A stretch of 64,000 nucleotides of DNA, from assembly GCA_017461605.1 (NCBI GenBank), contig JAFTXN010000002.1:124001-188000 (forward strand). Direction: 5' to 3'. A program made the position numbers and the translations under genes. The notes beneath the pieces were generated by a model. That model did not search any database. It worked only from the letters and a program-made list of their open reading frames with translations, and was not told the origin of the DNA. Shown here one piece after another: positions 46,743 to 54,304 of the stretch (its first letter is position 1; each line of letters begins with the position of its first letter). This stretch comes from Bacteroidaceae bacterium (GTDB taxonomy: Bacteria; Bacteroidota; Bacteroidia; Bacteroidales; Bacteroidaceae).

Positions 46743-47594
46743 TCAACGTATCATGTTTTCCAAAGCCAGTACCAAAATTCCTTCGGCACCGAGGGCTTTG
46801 AGTTGTTCCACTTTTTCCCACAGTTCGTCCTCACGTATCACCACGTGCAGGGAGCACCAGCCTTCGGCCGCCAAGGGCAAAATGGTGGGGCTGCGCATGC
46901 CGGGCATCAGGGCCACAGCCGCATCGAGGCGGTCCTGCGGCAGGTTCATCAGGACATATTTCATGCCACGGCTCTCCACGATGGAGCGGAAGCGGAACTT
47001 GAGTTTGTCGATGGCGGCCTGCTTCTCGGCGTCCAGACCGGGGTGGGCGATGAGGGCGGCTTCGGAGTGGAACACCTGCTCCACCTCGCGCAGTCCGTTC
47101 TGTACCAACGTGCCGCCTGAGGATACGATGTCGAAAATTCCGTCGGCCATGCCTACGGCGGGAGCAATCTCCACCGAACCGGCAATCTCGTGTATCTCGG
47201 CCCGGATGCCCAGTTCGGAGAAGTAGCGTTCGAGGATGTGGGGGTAGGAGGTGGCAATGCGTTTTCCGGCAAACCATGCCGGGCCGTCGTAGTGGGCATC
47301 GCGCGGAATGGCCAGCGAGATGCGACAACCACCAAAGCCGAGGCGCATCACTTCGAGCACGTGCTGATTTTTCTCAGCCACTTCGTTTAGTCCCACAATA
47401 CCGACATCGGCCACCCCCATGGCTACGGCCTGCGGAATGTCGTCGTCGCGCAGATATAGCACCTCGATGGGGAAGTCGGAGGCACGCGCCACCAGTTTTC
47501 GCTTGCTGGCAGCCACATTGATGCCGGCATCTTTGAGCAACGCCATGCAGTCTTCGTTGAGACGGCCCTTGGCTTGTATGGCAATTCGTAACAT
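46743..47594 (-). CDS. hisG: ATP phosphoribosyltransferase
   Basis: Committed first step of histidine synthesis, and usual target of feedback inhibition by histidine. About 283 residues from the ATG at 47594 (MLRIAIQAKGRLNEDC); the frame extends 69 bp upstream, but the -7 element at 47620-47627 argues for the shorter start. Long (HisG-L) form: the catalytic domain (GVADVGIVGLNEVAEKN, DGIFDIVSSGGTL) and a C-terminal ACT-like regulatory domain (DRLDAAVALMPGMRSPTILPL). No HisZ is needed for this form. Confidence 0.96.
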   Translation of the reverse strand: MLRIAIQAKGRLNEDCMALLKDAGINVAASKRKLVARASDFPIEVLYLRDDDIPQAVAMGVADVGIVGLNEVAEKNQHVLEVMRLGFGGCRISLAIPRDAHYDGPAWFAGKRIATSYPHILERYFSELGIRAEIHEIAGSVEIAPAVGMADGIFDIVSSGGTLVQNGLREVEQVFHSEAALIAHPGLDAEKQAAIDKLKFRFRSIVESRGMKYVLMNLPQDRLDAAVALMPGMRSPTILPLAAEGWCSLHVVIREDELWEKVEQLKALGAEGILVLALENMIR

Positions 47595-47619
47595 ATTCGG
47601 AATGTTTGATATTGGCTTG

Positions 47620-47627
47620 CAAAAATA
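47620..47627 (-). promoter_or_regulatory. -7 promoter element of the his operon
   Basis: TATTTTTG on the minus strand, 26-33 bp before the hisG start; the -33 region lacks a clear TTTG. Confidence 0.5.
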
Positions 47628-47790
47628 GCAAAATGTATTGTCTGAGGCGGAAAATGGGAGCACAATTTTCAGAGTAGAGCCTATTTTGTTGCTTATTTGC
47701 TTCGAGATTTGCGCACTTTGCTTTCAAAAGGGTAGAAATCACTCCGCGAATGTGTGCAATGTGTCAGGAAATTGCCGTGTCGGGAGTGCA

Positions 47791-47941
47791 AAAATCTGCA
47801 GTGCTTGCAGATTTTTCTACAAGCACTGCAGAAAATTCTGCAAGGCGAGCGCAGAAACGCGGAAAGCCTTTGGGCTTTTCACGTTGTGCCGAGCTGCAAC
47901 CGAATTTGGTACAACAAAATTCTGCAAGCACTGCAGATTTT
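47791..47941. repeat. 151-bp palindrome-ended element, copy E (array locus 5)
   Basis: Begins AAAATCTGCAGTGCTTGCAG and ends with its exact reverse complement (perfect 20-bp terminal inverted repeats). Units start at 47796, 47817 and 47838 (period 21), and the last at 47922 (84 bp further). A small hairpin AAAGCC/GGCTTT is near the middle. It is 140/151 identical, without gaps, to the reverse complement of 54038-54188. It sits between the his promoter and the rseP terminator; the rest of this 468-bp gap shows nothing else. Confidence 0.92.
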
Positions 47942-47996
47942 GCTCCCAAGGCGTGCACCATCGTGAGGCTTGGCGCGGAACGTTGTGGAGGGGGTG

Positions 47997-48038
47997 AAAA
48001 AAAACATCGGGTGGCAACCGCAAGGCCGCCACCCGATG
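47997..48038 (-). terminator. terminator after rseP
   Basis: An 11-bp stem (48005-48015 with 48028-48038) followed on the minus strand by eight Ts. Confidence 0.9.
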
Positions 48039-48062
48039 GTGTGTCGTTCGGAATGGGAGAAA

Positions 48063-49439
48063 TCAGAACCAATCCTTGATGAGGAAATTCCAGAAGTCGT
48101 TGGAGATGGCATAAATCATGAGGAGGAAGAGCAGCCACATGCCGATGGTCTGTGCGTACTCCATGAAGCGGTCGCTGGGCTTGCGGCGCGTGATGACCTC
48201 GTAGAGGAGGAAGAACACGTGGCCGCCGTCCAATGCCGGGATGGGCAGTATGTTCATGAATGCAAGCATGAGGGAGATGAATGCCGTCAGCTCCCAGAAG
48301 CGCAGCCAGTCCCATTCGGTGGGGAAAAGACTGCCGATGGCGCCGAAGCTTCCCACGCTGCGTGCTCCGTCGGCCGTGAAGAGATAGCGGAGGTCGGAGA
48401 CGTAACCGCTCAACACCTCCCAACCGTGGCGGGCTCCTGCGGGGAATGCTTCCCAAAAACCGTACCGGCGCGTAACCGTGGTGTAGGAAGCCAAGGGGTT
48501 GTGCCAGAATGTTCCCATCTGGAAGTTGGCGTCCATGCGGAATGCCAGGGTGTCGATGGCAGTGCTTCCGGCGTGCTGCACACACAGGGTGATGTCGCGC
48601 AGGCGCTGGCTGTCGGCCGGAACACCGGCGGCAAGAACATCGTCCATGCGGCCGCGGAGATCCATGTATTCGTTCCAGGTGCTGATGGGAGTGCCGTTGA
48701 ACGCTACGATGCGGTCGCCGGCACGCACACCGGCGCGTTGGGCAGGAGTGCCCGCGCCGACGCTGTCGACGAAGGAGGGCTGCAGCACATTCATGAACGG
48801 CGGTTGCTGCTTGATCATCTCGAGCATGCTGAGATCGCCGGGCAGGTTGAGCGTAACCTCCTTGCCTTGGCGCAAAACGGTAACGCTTGTGGCCTGACTG
48901 ATGCTGCGAAGCATGTTGCCGGCGTTGTACTTCTCGAAGGCTGTGTCATTGGTGCGCAAGGGGATGTCGCCATCGCGGAAACCCAGCTGCTGGGCGCTCT
49001 GATTGAACTTGAAGCCGTGCGAAATTTCCTTGACCGGTGTGTAAGTTTCGCCCCAGGCAAACAAAATCATGGCATAGATGAACAGCGCCACGAGAAAGTT
49101 CATCAGCACTCCGCCCACCATGATGAGCAAACGCTGCCAAGCCGGCTTGGCGCGAAACTCCCAAGGCTGAATGGTGTCGCCAAGCTCTTTGGCTTTCGTA
49201 CTCTCGTCGACCATTCCTGCGATAGTGACGTAACCACCCAACGGAAGCCATCCGATGTGATAGTCCGTGCCTTTGAAACTAAACAGCTTGAAGGTTTTCC
49301 AAGGGTCGAAGAAGAGGCAGAATTTCTCAACCCGCACGCCAAAAAGTCTGGCAAAGAAGAAGTGACCACCCTCATGCAGGAGGATAAGGATGGAGAAGCA
49401 AAGGATGAGCTGCAAAGCTCGAATGAGGAATACTTCCAT
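48063..49439 (-). CDS. rseP: site-2 (RIP) zinc metalloprotease RseP
   Basis: Inner-membrane protease cleaving within membrane segments, e.g. of anti-sigma factors. 458 residues. The HEGGH zinc motif is at residues 23-27, the second motif NILPIPALDGGHVFFLLYEV is near the C-terminus, and a PDZ domain is in the middle (VGAGTPAQRAGVRAGDRIVAFNGTPI). Four transmembrane helices are apparent. Last gene of tsaB-DUF4290-murA-rimM-dxr-rseP. Confidence 0.95.
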   Translation of the reverse strand: MEVFLIRALQLILCFSILILLHEGGHFFFARLFGVRVEKFCLFFDPWKTFKLFSFKGTDYHIGWLPLGGYVTIAGMVDESTKAKELGDTIQPWEFRAKPAWQRLLIMVGGVLMNFLVALFIYAMILFAWGETYTPVKEISHGFKFNQSAQQLGFRDGDIPLRTNDTAFEKYNAGNMLRSISQATSVTVLRQGKEVTLNLPGDLSMLEMIKQQPPFMNVLQPSFVDSVGAGTPAQRAGVRAGDRIVAFNGTPISTWNEYMDLRGRMDDVLAAGVPADSQRLRDITLCVQHAGSTAIDTLAFRMDANFQMGTFWHNPLASYTTVTRRYGFWEAFPAGARHGWEVLSGYVSDLRYLFTADGARSVGSFGAIGSLFPTEWDWLRFWELTAFISLMLAFMNILPIPALDGGHVFFLLYEVITRRKPSDRFMEYAQTIGMWLLFLLMIYAISNDFWNFLIKDWF

Positions 49440-49496
49440 GGGATGTATAATTTTTTTTAGTGATTACGAATGTGTTGTCTAAGGGTTGTTGTTTTT

Positions 49497-50672
49497 TTAG
49501 CCATCAGCTCGGCAGAAACCGGCCGCGATGCGTCGTGCTTCGGCATCGGTCTCGAAATAGGTGTCGAGCGTGGGCGTGGCTGTGAAAGCACATTGTTGCA
49601 TAGTACGCTCGATGACCGTTGCGATGTGCTGGAAGTTGATTTCGCCACGACGGAAGGCCGCGTTTGCCACCTCGTTGGCCGCATTCAGGATGCAGGGCAT
49701 CGTTCCGCCCTGACGGATGGCCTCGTAGGCCAATGCCAGGCAGCGGAATTTCTGTTGGTCGGCCGGGAGGAAATGCAGGCTGCCGAGGCGGAAAAGGTCG
49801 AGCCGGTCACCACCCAACGGCAGGCGCGAGGGATAGGAGAGGGCGTACTGAATGGGCAGACGCATGTCGGGCACTCCCAACTGTGCTTTGACAGAACCGT
49901 CGGCAAACTGTACGGCCGAGTGGATGATGCTTTCGGGATGTACCACTACCTCGATGGATTCCGGGGATACACCGAACAACCACTTGGCCTCGATCATTTC
50001 GAAGCCTTTGTTCATCATAGAAGCCGAATCGATGGTAATCTTGGCACCCATCTTCCAGTTGGGATGACTGAGGGCTTGCTTCGGAGTGACGGCCATCAAG
50101 TCGGCATCGTTGTAGTGGAGGAACGGACCTCCCGAAGCGGTAAGCAGGATTTTCTCTATCGCATTGCCCTGTTCGCCGGAGAGGCACTGGAAAATGGCGG
50201 AGTGCTCGCTGTCGACCGGCAGAATGGGTACGCGATTTTCCAACGCCAGTCGGGTAATCACCTCACCGGCCACCACAAGCGTCTCCTTGTTGGCCAGCGC
50301 AATGGGCTTGCGGGCTTGAAGGGCGCGCACCGTAGGCTCAAGTCCGGCAAAGCCGACCATGGCCGTGAGCACCATATCGACGGAAGGCAGCGTGGCAACG
50401 TCGCCGATGGCAGAGGTTCCGGCATACACCTTGATGGGAAGGTCGGCCAGGGATTCGCTGATGTAGGAATACTTGCTCTCGTTGGCGATAACAACAGAGT
50501 CGGGCCTGAATTCGCGGGCTTGCTGCACCAACAGTTCGGCATTGCTGCCGGCTGTCAGGGTGTGGGCTTCGAAAAGGTCGGAATGCTGCCGGATAACATC
50601 CAGAGCCTGTGTGCCAATGGAGCCGGTGGAACCAAGAATGGCTATCTTCTTTTTCTGATTTTGCAAAGTCAT
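49497..50672 (-). CDS. dxr: 1-deoxy-D-xylulose-5-phosphate reductoisomerase
   Basis: Second step of the MEP isoprenoid pathway, NADPH dependent. 391 residues: N-terminal IAILGSTGSIGTQALDV (NADPH site), ALANKETLVVAGE, the metal site PVDSEHSAIFQCL, TASGGPFLHYN, and the flexible-loop region HPNWKMGAKITIDSASMMNKGFE. 57 bp upstream of rseP. Confidence 0.97.
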   Translation of the reverse strand: MTLQNQKKKIAILGSTGSIGTQALDVIRQHSDLFEAHTLTAGSNAELLVQQAREFRPDSVVIANESKYSYISESLADLPIKVYAGTSAIGDVATLPSVDMVLTAMVGFAGLEPTVRALQARKPIALANKETLVVAGEVITRLALENRVPILPVDSEHSAIFQCLSGEQGNAIEKILLTASGGPFLHYNDADLMAVTPKQALSHPNWKMGAKITIDSASMMNKGFEMIEAKWLFGVSPESIEVVVHPESIIHSAVQFADGSVKAQLGVPDMRLPIQYALSYPSRLPLGGDRLDLFRLGSLHFLPADQQKFRCLALAYEAIRQGGTMPCILNAANEVANAAFRRGEINFQHIATVIERTMQQCAFTATPTLDTYFETDAEARRIAAGFCRADG

Positions 50673-50690
50673 GGTGTGTGCGTCAGAAGG

Positions 50691-51218
50691 TTAGTCGTTG
50701 ATTTCAAGAAGCCCCTCCGGAAGTTCGAGATGCAGGGTGCGTTCTTTCAAGTCGTAGGCTGTCACGAAATCTTCGTGTAGTGGTAGCAGCAGTTCCTCGC
50801 CGGAAGGCGTGTCGATGTAGAGCAGAATGTTGGCAGAGGAATCGTCGACGGCAGTGATGCTTCCCAAAAGTTGGCCTTGCGATGTGAAAACCCGATAACC
50901 GGTGAAAGCCTTGTAGGAAGTGAGTTCGGCACTCTCGGCATCGATGTGGCAATGCGGATAGAACACCTGCGTGCCGACGAAGGGGCGGGCTGCACTGTCG
51001 GTGTCGATGCCCTCAAACTTGAAGATGGCTGTGCTGTCGTTCTTGAAGCGATATTCCTCCCAAAAGAAGGGGACGTAGATGCCGTCGAGCTTGAAGACGA
51101 TGTATTCGGAGTCGCCTCGGTCAAAACAATCGTCGGTGAAAACTATTTCCACCTCGCCGGCCAATCCTCTGAACTTGGAGATGTAGCCTATCTGAAACAC
51201 TTCTTCTTCGCGTATCAT
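50691..51218 (-). CDS. rimM: 16S rRNA processing protein RimM
   Basis: 30S maturation factor binding ribosomal protein S19. 175 residues: the N-terminal RimM barrel (VFQIGYISKFRGLAGEVEIVFTDD) and the C-terminal PRC-barrel (SYKAFTGYRVFTSQGQLLGSITAVDDSSANILL, LLPLHEDFVTAYD). 12 bp downstream of murA. Confidence 0.94.
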   Translation of the reverse strand: MIREEEVFQIGYISKFRGLAGEVEIVFTDDCFDRGDSEYIVFKLDGIYVPFFWEEYRFKNDSTAIFKFEGIDTDSAARPFVGTQVFYPHCHIDAESAELTSYKAFTGYRVFTSQGQLLGSITAVDDSSANILLYIDTPSGEELLLPLHEDFVTAYDLKERTLHLELPEGLLEIND

Positions 51219-51230
51219 GGGCAGCGGATT

Positions 51231-52538
51231 TTAGTCTTCGCGATGGATGTGTGCTCCGAGCGAGCGGAGGCGTTCCTCAATGTTTTCGTATCCTCGGTCA
51301 ATCTGTCCGACGTTGTCGATGCGGCTTGTGCCTTCGGCGCTGAGGGCTGCAATGAGCATGGCGATGCCGGCGCGGATGTCGGGCGATGTCATGCGGCGTG
51401 CCTGCAGGCGGATGGCATTGTCGTGACCCACGACCACAGCGCGGTGGGGGTCGCACAGAATGATCTGCGCGCCCATCTCAATCAGCTTGTCCACGAAGAA
51501 AAGACGGCTCTCGAACATCTTCTGATGGAAGAGCACCGAGCCCTTGGCTTGGGTTGCGATGACGATGAGTACGCTCAGCAGGTCGGGAGTCAGGCCCGGC
51601 CAGGGCGCATCTGCCAATGTCATGAACGAGCCGTCGATGAACGATTCGATTTCGTAGTGGTCCTGGCGCGGAATGTAGAGGTCGTCGCCGCGAAGTTCCA
51701 TCTTGATGCCGAGACGGCGGAACGCATCGGGGATAATCCCGAGGTCCTTGTAGGAAACGTTCTTTATGGTGAGGCCATCGCCCACCATGGCGGCCATTCC
51801 TATGAAACTGCCGATCTCAATCATGTCGGGCAAGATGGTGTGTGTGGTTCCGTGGAGGCTCTCCACGCCCTCGATGGTGAGGAGGTTGGAGGCTATGCCG
51901 CTGATGCGAGCTCCCATCCGGTTGAGCTGCAGGCACAATTGCTGTATGTAGGGCTCGCAGGCTGCATTGTAAATGGTGGTTTTGCCTTTTGCCAGAACGG
52001 CAGCCATGATGATGTTGGCCGTACCCGTAACCGACGCCTCGTCAAGCAGCATGTCGGCACCTTGGAGGCCGGAAGCGTGGATGCGGAAGAGGCTGTTGGC
52101 ATTGTCGTAGTGGAATGAAGCCCCCAGCTTCTGAATACCCAGGAAGTGGGTGTCGAGACGCCGACGTCCGATTTTGTCGCCTCCGGGCTTGGAGAGGACG
52201 GCTTTGCCAAAGCGTGCCACGAGGGGGCCGATGAGGAGCACACTGCCGCGAAGGCTTGAGCAGCGTTCGAGATACTCTTCGCTCTCCAGGTAGTCGAGGT
52301 TGATGTTGGCGGCTCTGAATGTGTAGGTGCCGGGAGCCGAGTGAGAGGTTTCGACGCCCATGTCCTGAAGCAGGTGTATGAGGTTGTTGACATCCGCAAT
52401 GTCGGGGATGTTTTTTATCGTCACTTCTTCGTGGGTGAGGAGCGTGGCGCAAATCACCTGCAGTGCTTCGTTCTTCGCTCCTTGTGGAACGATTTCTCCG
52501 TGTAAGCGGTGTCCGCCTTCTATGATAAAGGATGCCAT
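51231..52538 (-). CDS. murA: UDP-N-acetylglucosamine 1-carboxyvinyltransferase
   Basis: First committed step of peptidoglycan synthesis; target of fosfomycin. 435 residues. EPSP-synthase-like inverted barrel with GAKNEALQVICATLLT near the N-terminus. In the loop where E. coli Cys115 lies the sequence is SKPGGDKIGRRRLDTHFLGIQKLGA, so the nucleophilic Cys position appears to be Asp (GGDKIG), a substitution associated in other species with natural fosfomycin resistance. The start overlaps the end of the DUF4290 gene by 19 bp. Confidence 0.95.
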   Translation of the reverse strand: MASFIIEGGHRLHGEIVPQGAKNEALQVICATLLTHEEVTIKNIPDIADVNNLIHLLQDMGVETSHSAPGTYTFRAANINLDYLESEEYLERCSSLRGSVLLIGPLVARFGKAVLSKPGGDKIGRRRLDTHFLGIQKLGASFHYDNANSLFRIHASGLQGADMLLDEASVTGTANIIMAAVLAKGKTTIYNAACEPYIQQLCLQLNRMGARISGIASNLLTIEGVESLHGTTHTILPDMIEIGSFIGMAAMVGDGLTIKNVSYKDLGIIPDAFRRLGIKMELRGDDLYIPRQDHYEIESFIDGSFMTLADAPWPGLTPDLLSVLIVIATQAKGSVLFHQKMFESRLFFVDKLIEMGAQIILCDPHRAVVVGHDNAIRLQARRMTSPDIRAGIAMLIAALSAEGTSRIDNVGQIDRGYENIEERLRSLGAHIHRED

Positions 52539-53107
52539 GTCTTGTTGCGCGTGTTAGTTCTTGAGGGGGCACTTTGCGTATTCTCCCATTGGCTGAGGTC
52601 GGGTTGTACAGCCCCTTGTGTGTATTCGGCTATGTCGTTCTCAATGGTGTGATTGTTGTAGCCATCGCCTTTCCAGTCGGCCAGATTTCGCTTCATGCGT
52701 GCAATGGCTTTGCTCACCATCTTGTCCTGTTGGGACTTGTCTTCCGTGGTTTCTATGTCATGAAAGAAATTTTCCAACAGCCGTCCGTAATGCTTGTGAC
52801 GCATCTTTCCACCCGGGTAAGCGAGCCGCTCGGGTTTCTCCTCGCGGGTGATGCGATTGATGGTTACGGGGTAGTCGATGTCGAGCTTGTAGTCGGACAT
52901 GTAGGCAAGATGATCCCACAACTTGTGCTTGTAGTTGGGAATGTGGCGCATCTGTGGATTGAGACCGGCCATCACGTTGATGATTTGGTTGGCGTAGGCC
53001 TGTCGCTGTTCGCGGCTTTCCAGGGTGAGTGCTTTCTCCACCATTTGTTGCACCATCCTTCCGTATTCGGGCAGTAGGAGTTTTTCGCGGGTTGTATTGT
53101 ATTTCAT
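52520..53107 (-). CDS. DUF4290 domain protein
   Basis: 195 residues. The N-terminal ~150 residues are a charged helical domain (MKYNTTREKLLLPEYGRMVQQMVEKALTL, NPQMRHIPNYKHKLWDHLAYMSDY); the C-terminal tail is Asn/Gln/Ser-rich and likely disordered. DUF4290 is a Bacteroidetes family that I recall as commonly adjacent to murA; function unknown. It overlaps the murA start by 19 bp, suggesting translational coupling. Confidence 0.85.
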   Translation of the reverse strand: MKYNTTREKLLLPEYGRMVQQMVEKALTLESREQRQAYANQIINVMAGLNPQMRHIPNYKHKLWDHLAYMSDYKLDIDYPVTINRITREEKPERLAYPGGKMRHKHYGRLLENFFHDIETTEDKSQQDKMVSKAIARMKRNLADWKGDGYNNHTIENDIAEYTQGAVQPDLSQWENTQSAPSRTNTRNKTWHPLS

Positions 53108-53188
53108 GAAAATGTATATAGCGTTGAGGAGTTTGGGTATTGTTGCAGTATGACCGAGCAGGGCTTTCGCAGATGCCGGTCGGCCGGC

Positions 53189-53890
53189 TTATTCGGTGAG
53201 CAGGCTTTTGGCCTTTGTGGCCTGAAACTCTTTCAGATAGAAAGGCTCGAAATAGGCGATTTCCGGTACATAGCGGCCGAGCGCCACAGCCTTTTCGGCC
53301 AAGGGGAACATGAAGCGGGCTTCGGGGTGAATGTTGGCAATGAAATGCGCATTGGGGTGCGAAATCACTTCGCGGCACTTCTCAGCTCCGTTGCCGAAGA
53401 AGTAGATGGGGCATCCCTTGTCCAGCAATTCGGCATAGGTCTGCCCGTCAACGATATCGGCTCCCACGTGACGCACCGGCTGCAGGGCGCGGTCGTAAAC
53501 CGCTGCGTAAACCTCCATGCGGCGTGCGTCGATCATGGGGCAGAGCAGGGCGTCGTCGGGCAGGTCTTCATAGAGCAGCACGGGTACACACATCACTTGC
53601 AGCGTGGGGAGAGCTATCATGGGGATGCCGCGGCCGTAGCAAATACCCTTGGCGATGGAAACACCGATGCGCAGGCCGGTGTACGAACCGGGACCCTCGC
53701 TGACGGCTACGGCATCCACGGGGATGGCGTGACTATCGGCAAAGCTCAGGGCTTCCTCCACATAAGGCGCCAACAGCGTGGCTGCTTGCATCCCTTCGCG
53801 GTTTTCTTTATGAAAAAGGCTCGTGCCGTCTTGGCTGAGCGCCACGGAGCATATTTCTGTGCTTGTTTCGATATGTAGTATGCAGGCCAT
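53189..53890 (-). CDS. tsaB: tRNA threonylcarbamoyladenosine biosynthesis protein TsaB
   Basis: Partner of TsaD/TsaE in making t6A37 in tRNA. 233 residues from the ATG at 53890 (MACILHIETSTEICSVALSQDG), with the ASKHA-fold motifs VAVSEGPGSYTGLRIGVSIAKGICYG. The frame stays open for another 288 bp upstream through the promoter and into the repeat at 54038, but this extension is spurious. First gene of the set ending at rseP. Confidence 0.94.
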   Translation of the reverse strand: MACILHIETSTEICSVALSQDGTSLFHKENREGMQAATLLAPYVEEALSFADSHAIPVDAVAVSEGPGSYTGLRIGVSIAKGICYGRGIPMIALPTLQVMCVPVLLYEDLPDDALLCPMIDARRMEVYAAVYDRALQPVRHVGADIVDGQTYAELLDKGCPIYFFGNGAEKCREVISHPNAHFIANIHPEARFMFPLAEKAVALGRYVPEIAYFEPFYLKEFQATKAKSLLTE

Positions 53891-53945
53891 ATTTTTGTCG
53901 AAAAATTTCTGTTGATACGGGCCTTTTGCGAAAGCCCACTTATCC

Positions 53946-54025
53946 GAGTGCAAAGATAGTGCAAGCCGAGCGGAATACAAAGAAAGGCCGCCGGCTTTTC
54001 TTTTATTCCCGAGGCGCCGCCTATG
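53946..54025 (-). repeat. single copy of the ~85-bp promoter-bearing repeat
   Basis: On the minus strand this matches a full unit of the 36441-36934 array with scattered substitutions: a GGGAATAAAAGAAAAG segment, then CTTTGTATTCCGCTCGG, then CTTGCACTATCTTTGC. It abuts the 151-bp element at 54038. Confidence 0.75.
53951..53981 (-). promoter_or_regulatory. promoter of the tsaB operon, carried on an ~85-bp repeat unit
   Basis: Minus-strand -33 TTTG (53978-53981), 19-bp spacer, -7 TATCTTTG (53951-53958), 61 bp before the tsaB start. Confidence 0.78.
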
Positions 54026-54037
54026 TCGGCATGGACG

Positions 54038-54188
54038 AAAATCTGCAGTGCTTGTAGAATTTTGTTTTACCAAATTCAGTTGCGTCTCGGCATAACGTGA
54101 AAAGCCCAAAGGCTTTCCGCGTTTCTGCGCTCGCCTTGTGGAATTTTCTGCAGTGCTTGCAAAAAAATCTACAAGCACTGCAGATTTT
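54038..54188. repeat. 151-bp palindrome-ended element, copy F (array locus 6)
   Basis: Inverted copy of the element at 47791-47941 (140/151 identical, no gaps). Its 20-bp ends are also perfect inverted repeats, but read AAAATCTGCAGTGCTTGTAG: the difference from copy E is present in both arms. Unit right ends fall at 54141, 54162 and 54183 (period 21). It lies between tsaB and wzc. Confidence 0.92.
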
Positions 54189-54210
54189 TCAGCAAGCGCA
54201 TCAGGGGAAA

Positions 54211-54246
54211 CAAAAAAGGTTTCGGCTGTTCGTGAGCCGAAACCTT
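54211..54246 (-). terminator. terminator after wzc
   Basis: A perfect 12-bp stem (54216-54227 with 54235-54246) with a 7-nt loop; the minus-strand tail is T-rich. Confidence 0.88.
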
Positions 54247-54304
54247 GAATATGCAGTTCGTGAGAAACAATGTCTGCGGAGGGGGAGTAGATACGGGGAA
54301 TGCT

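Noticed and set aside
47750..48079. Short plus-strand frames over the 151-bp element (109-119 codons)
   Set aside because: The 21-bp period keeps frames open on both strands, so they are expected by chance. The similar peptide in copy F follows from the DNA repeat.
53891..54178. N-terminal extension of TsaB by 96 residues
   Set aside because: It would cross the promoter and translate the intergenic repeat; the conserved TsaB N-terminus starts at 53890.
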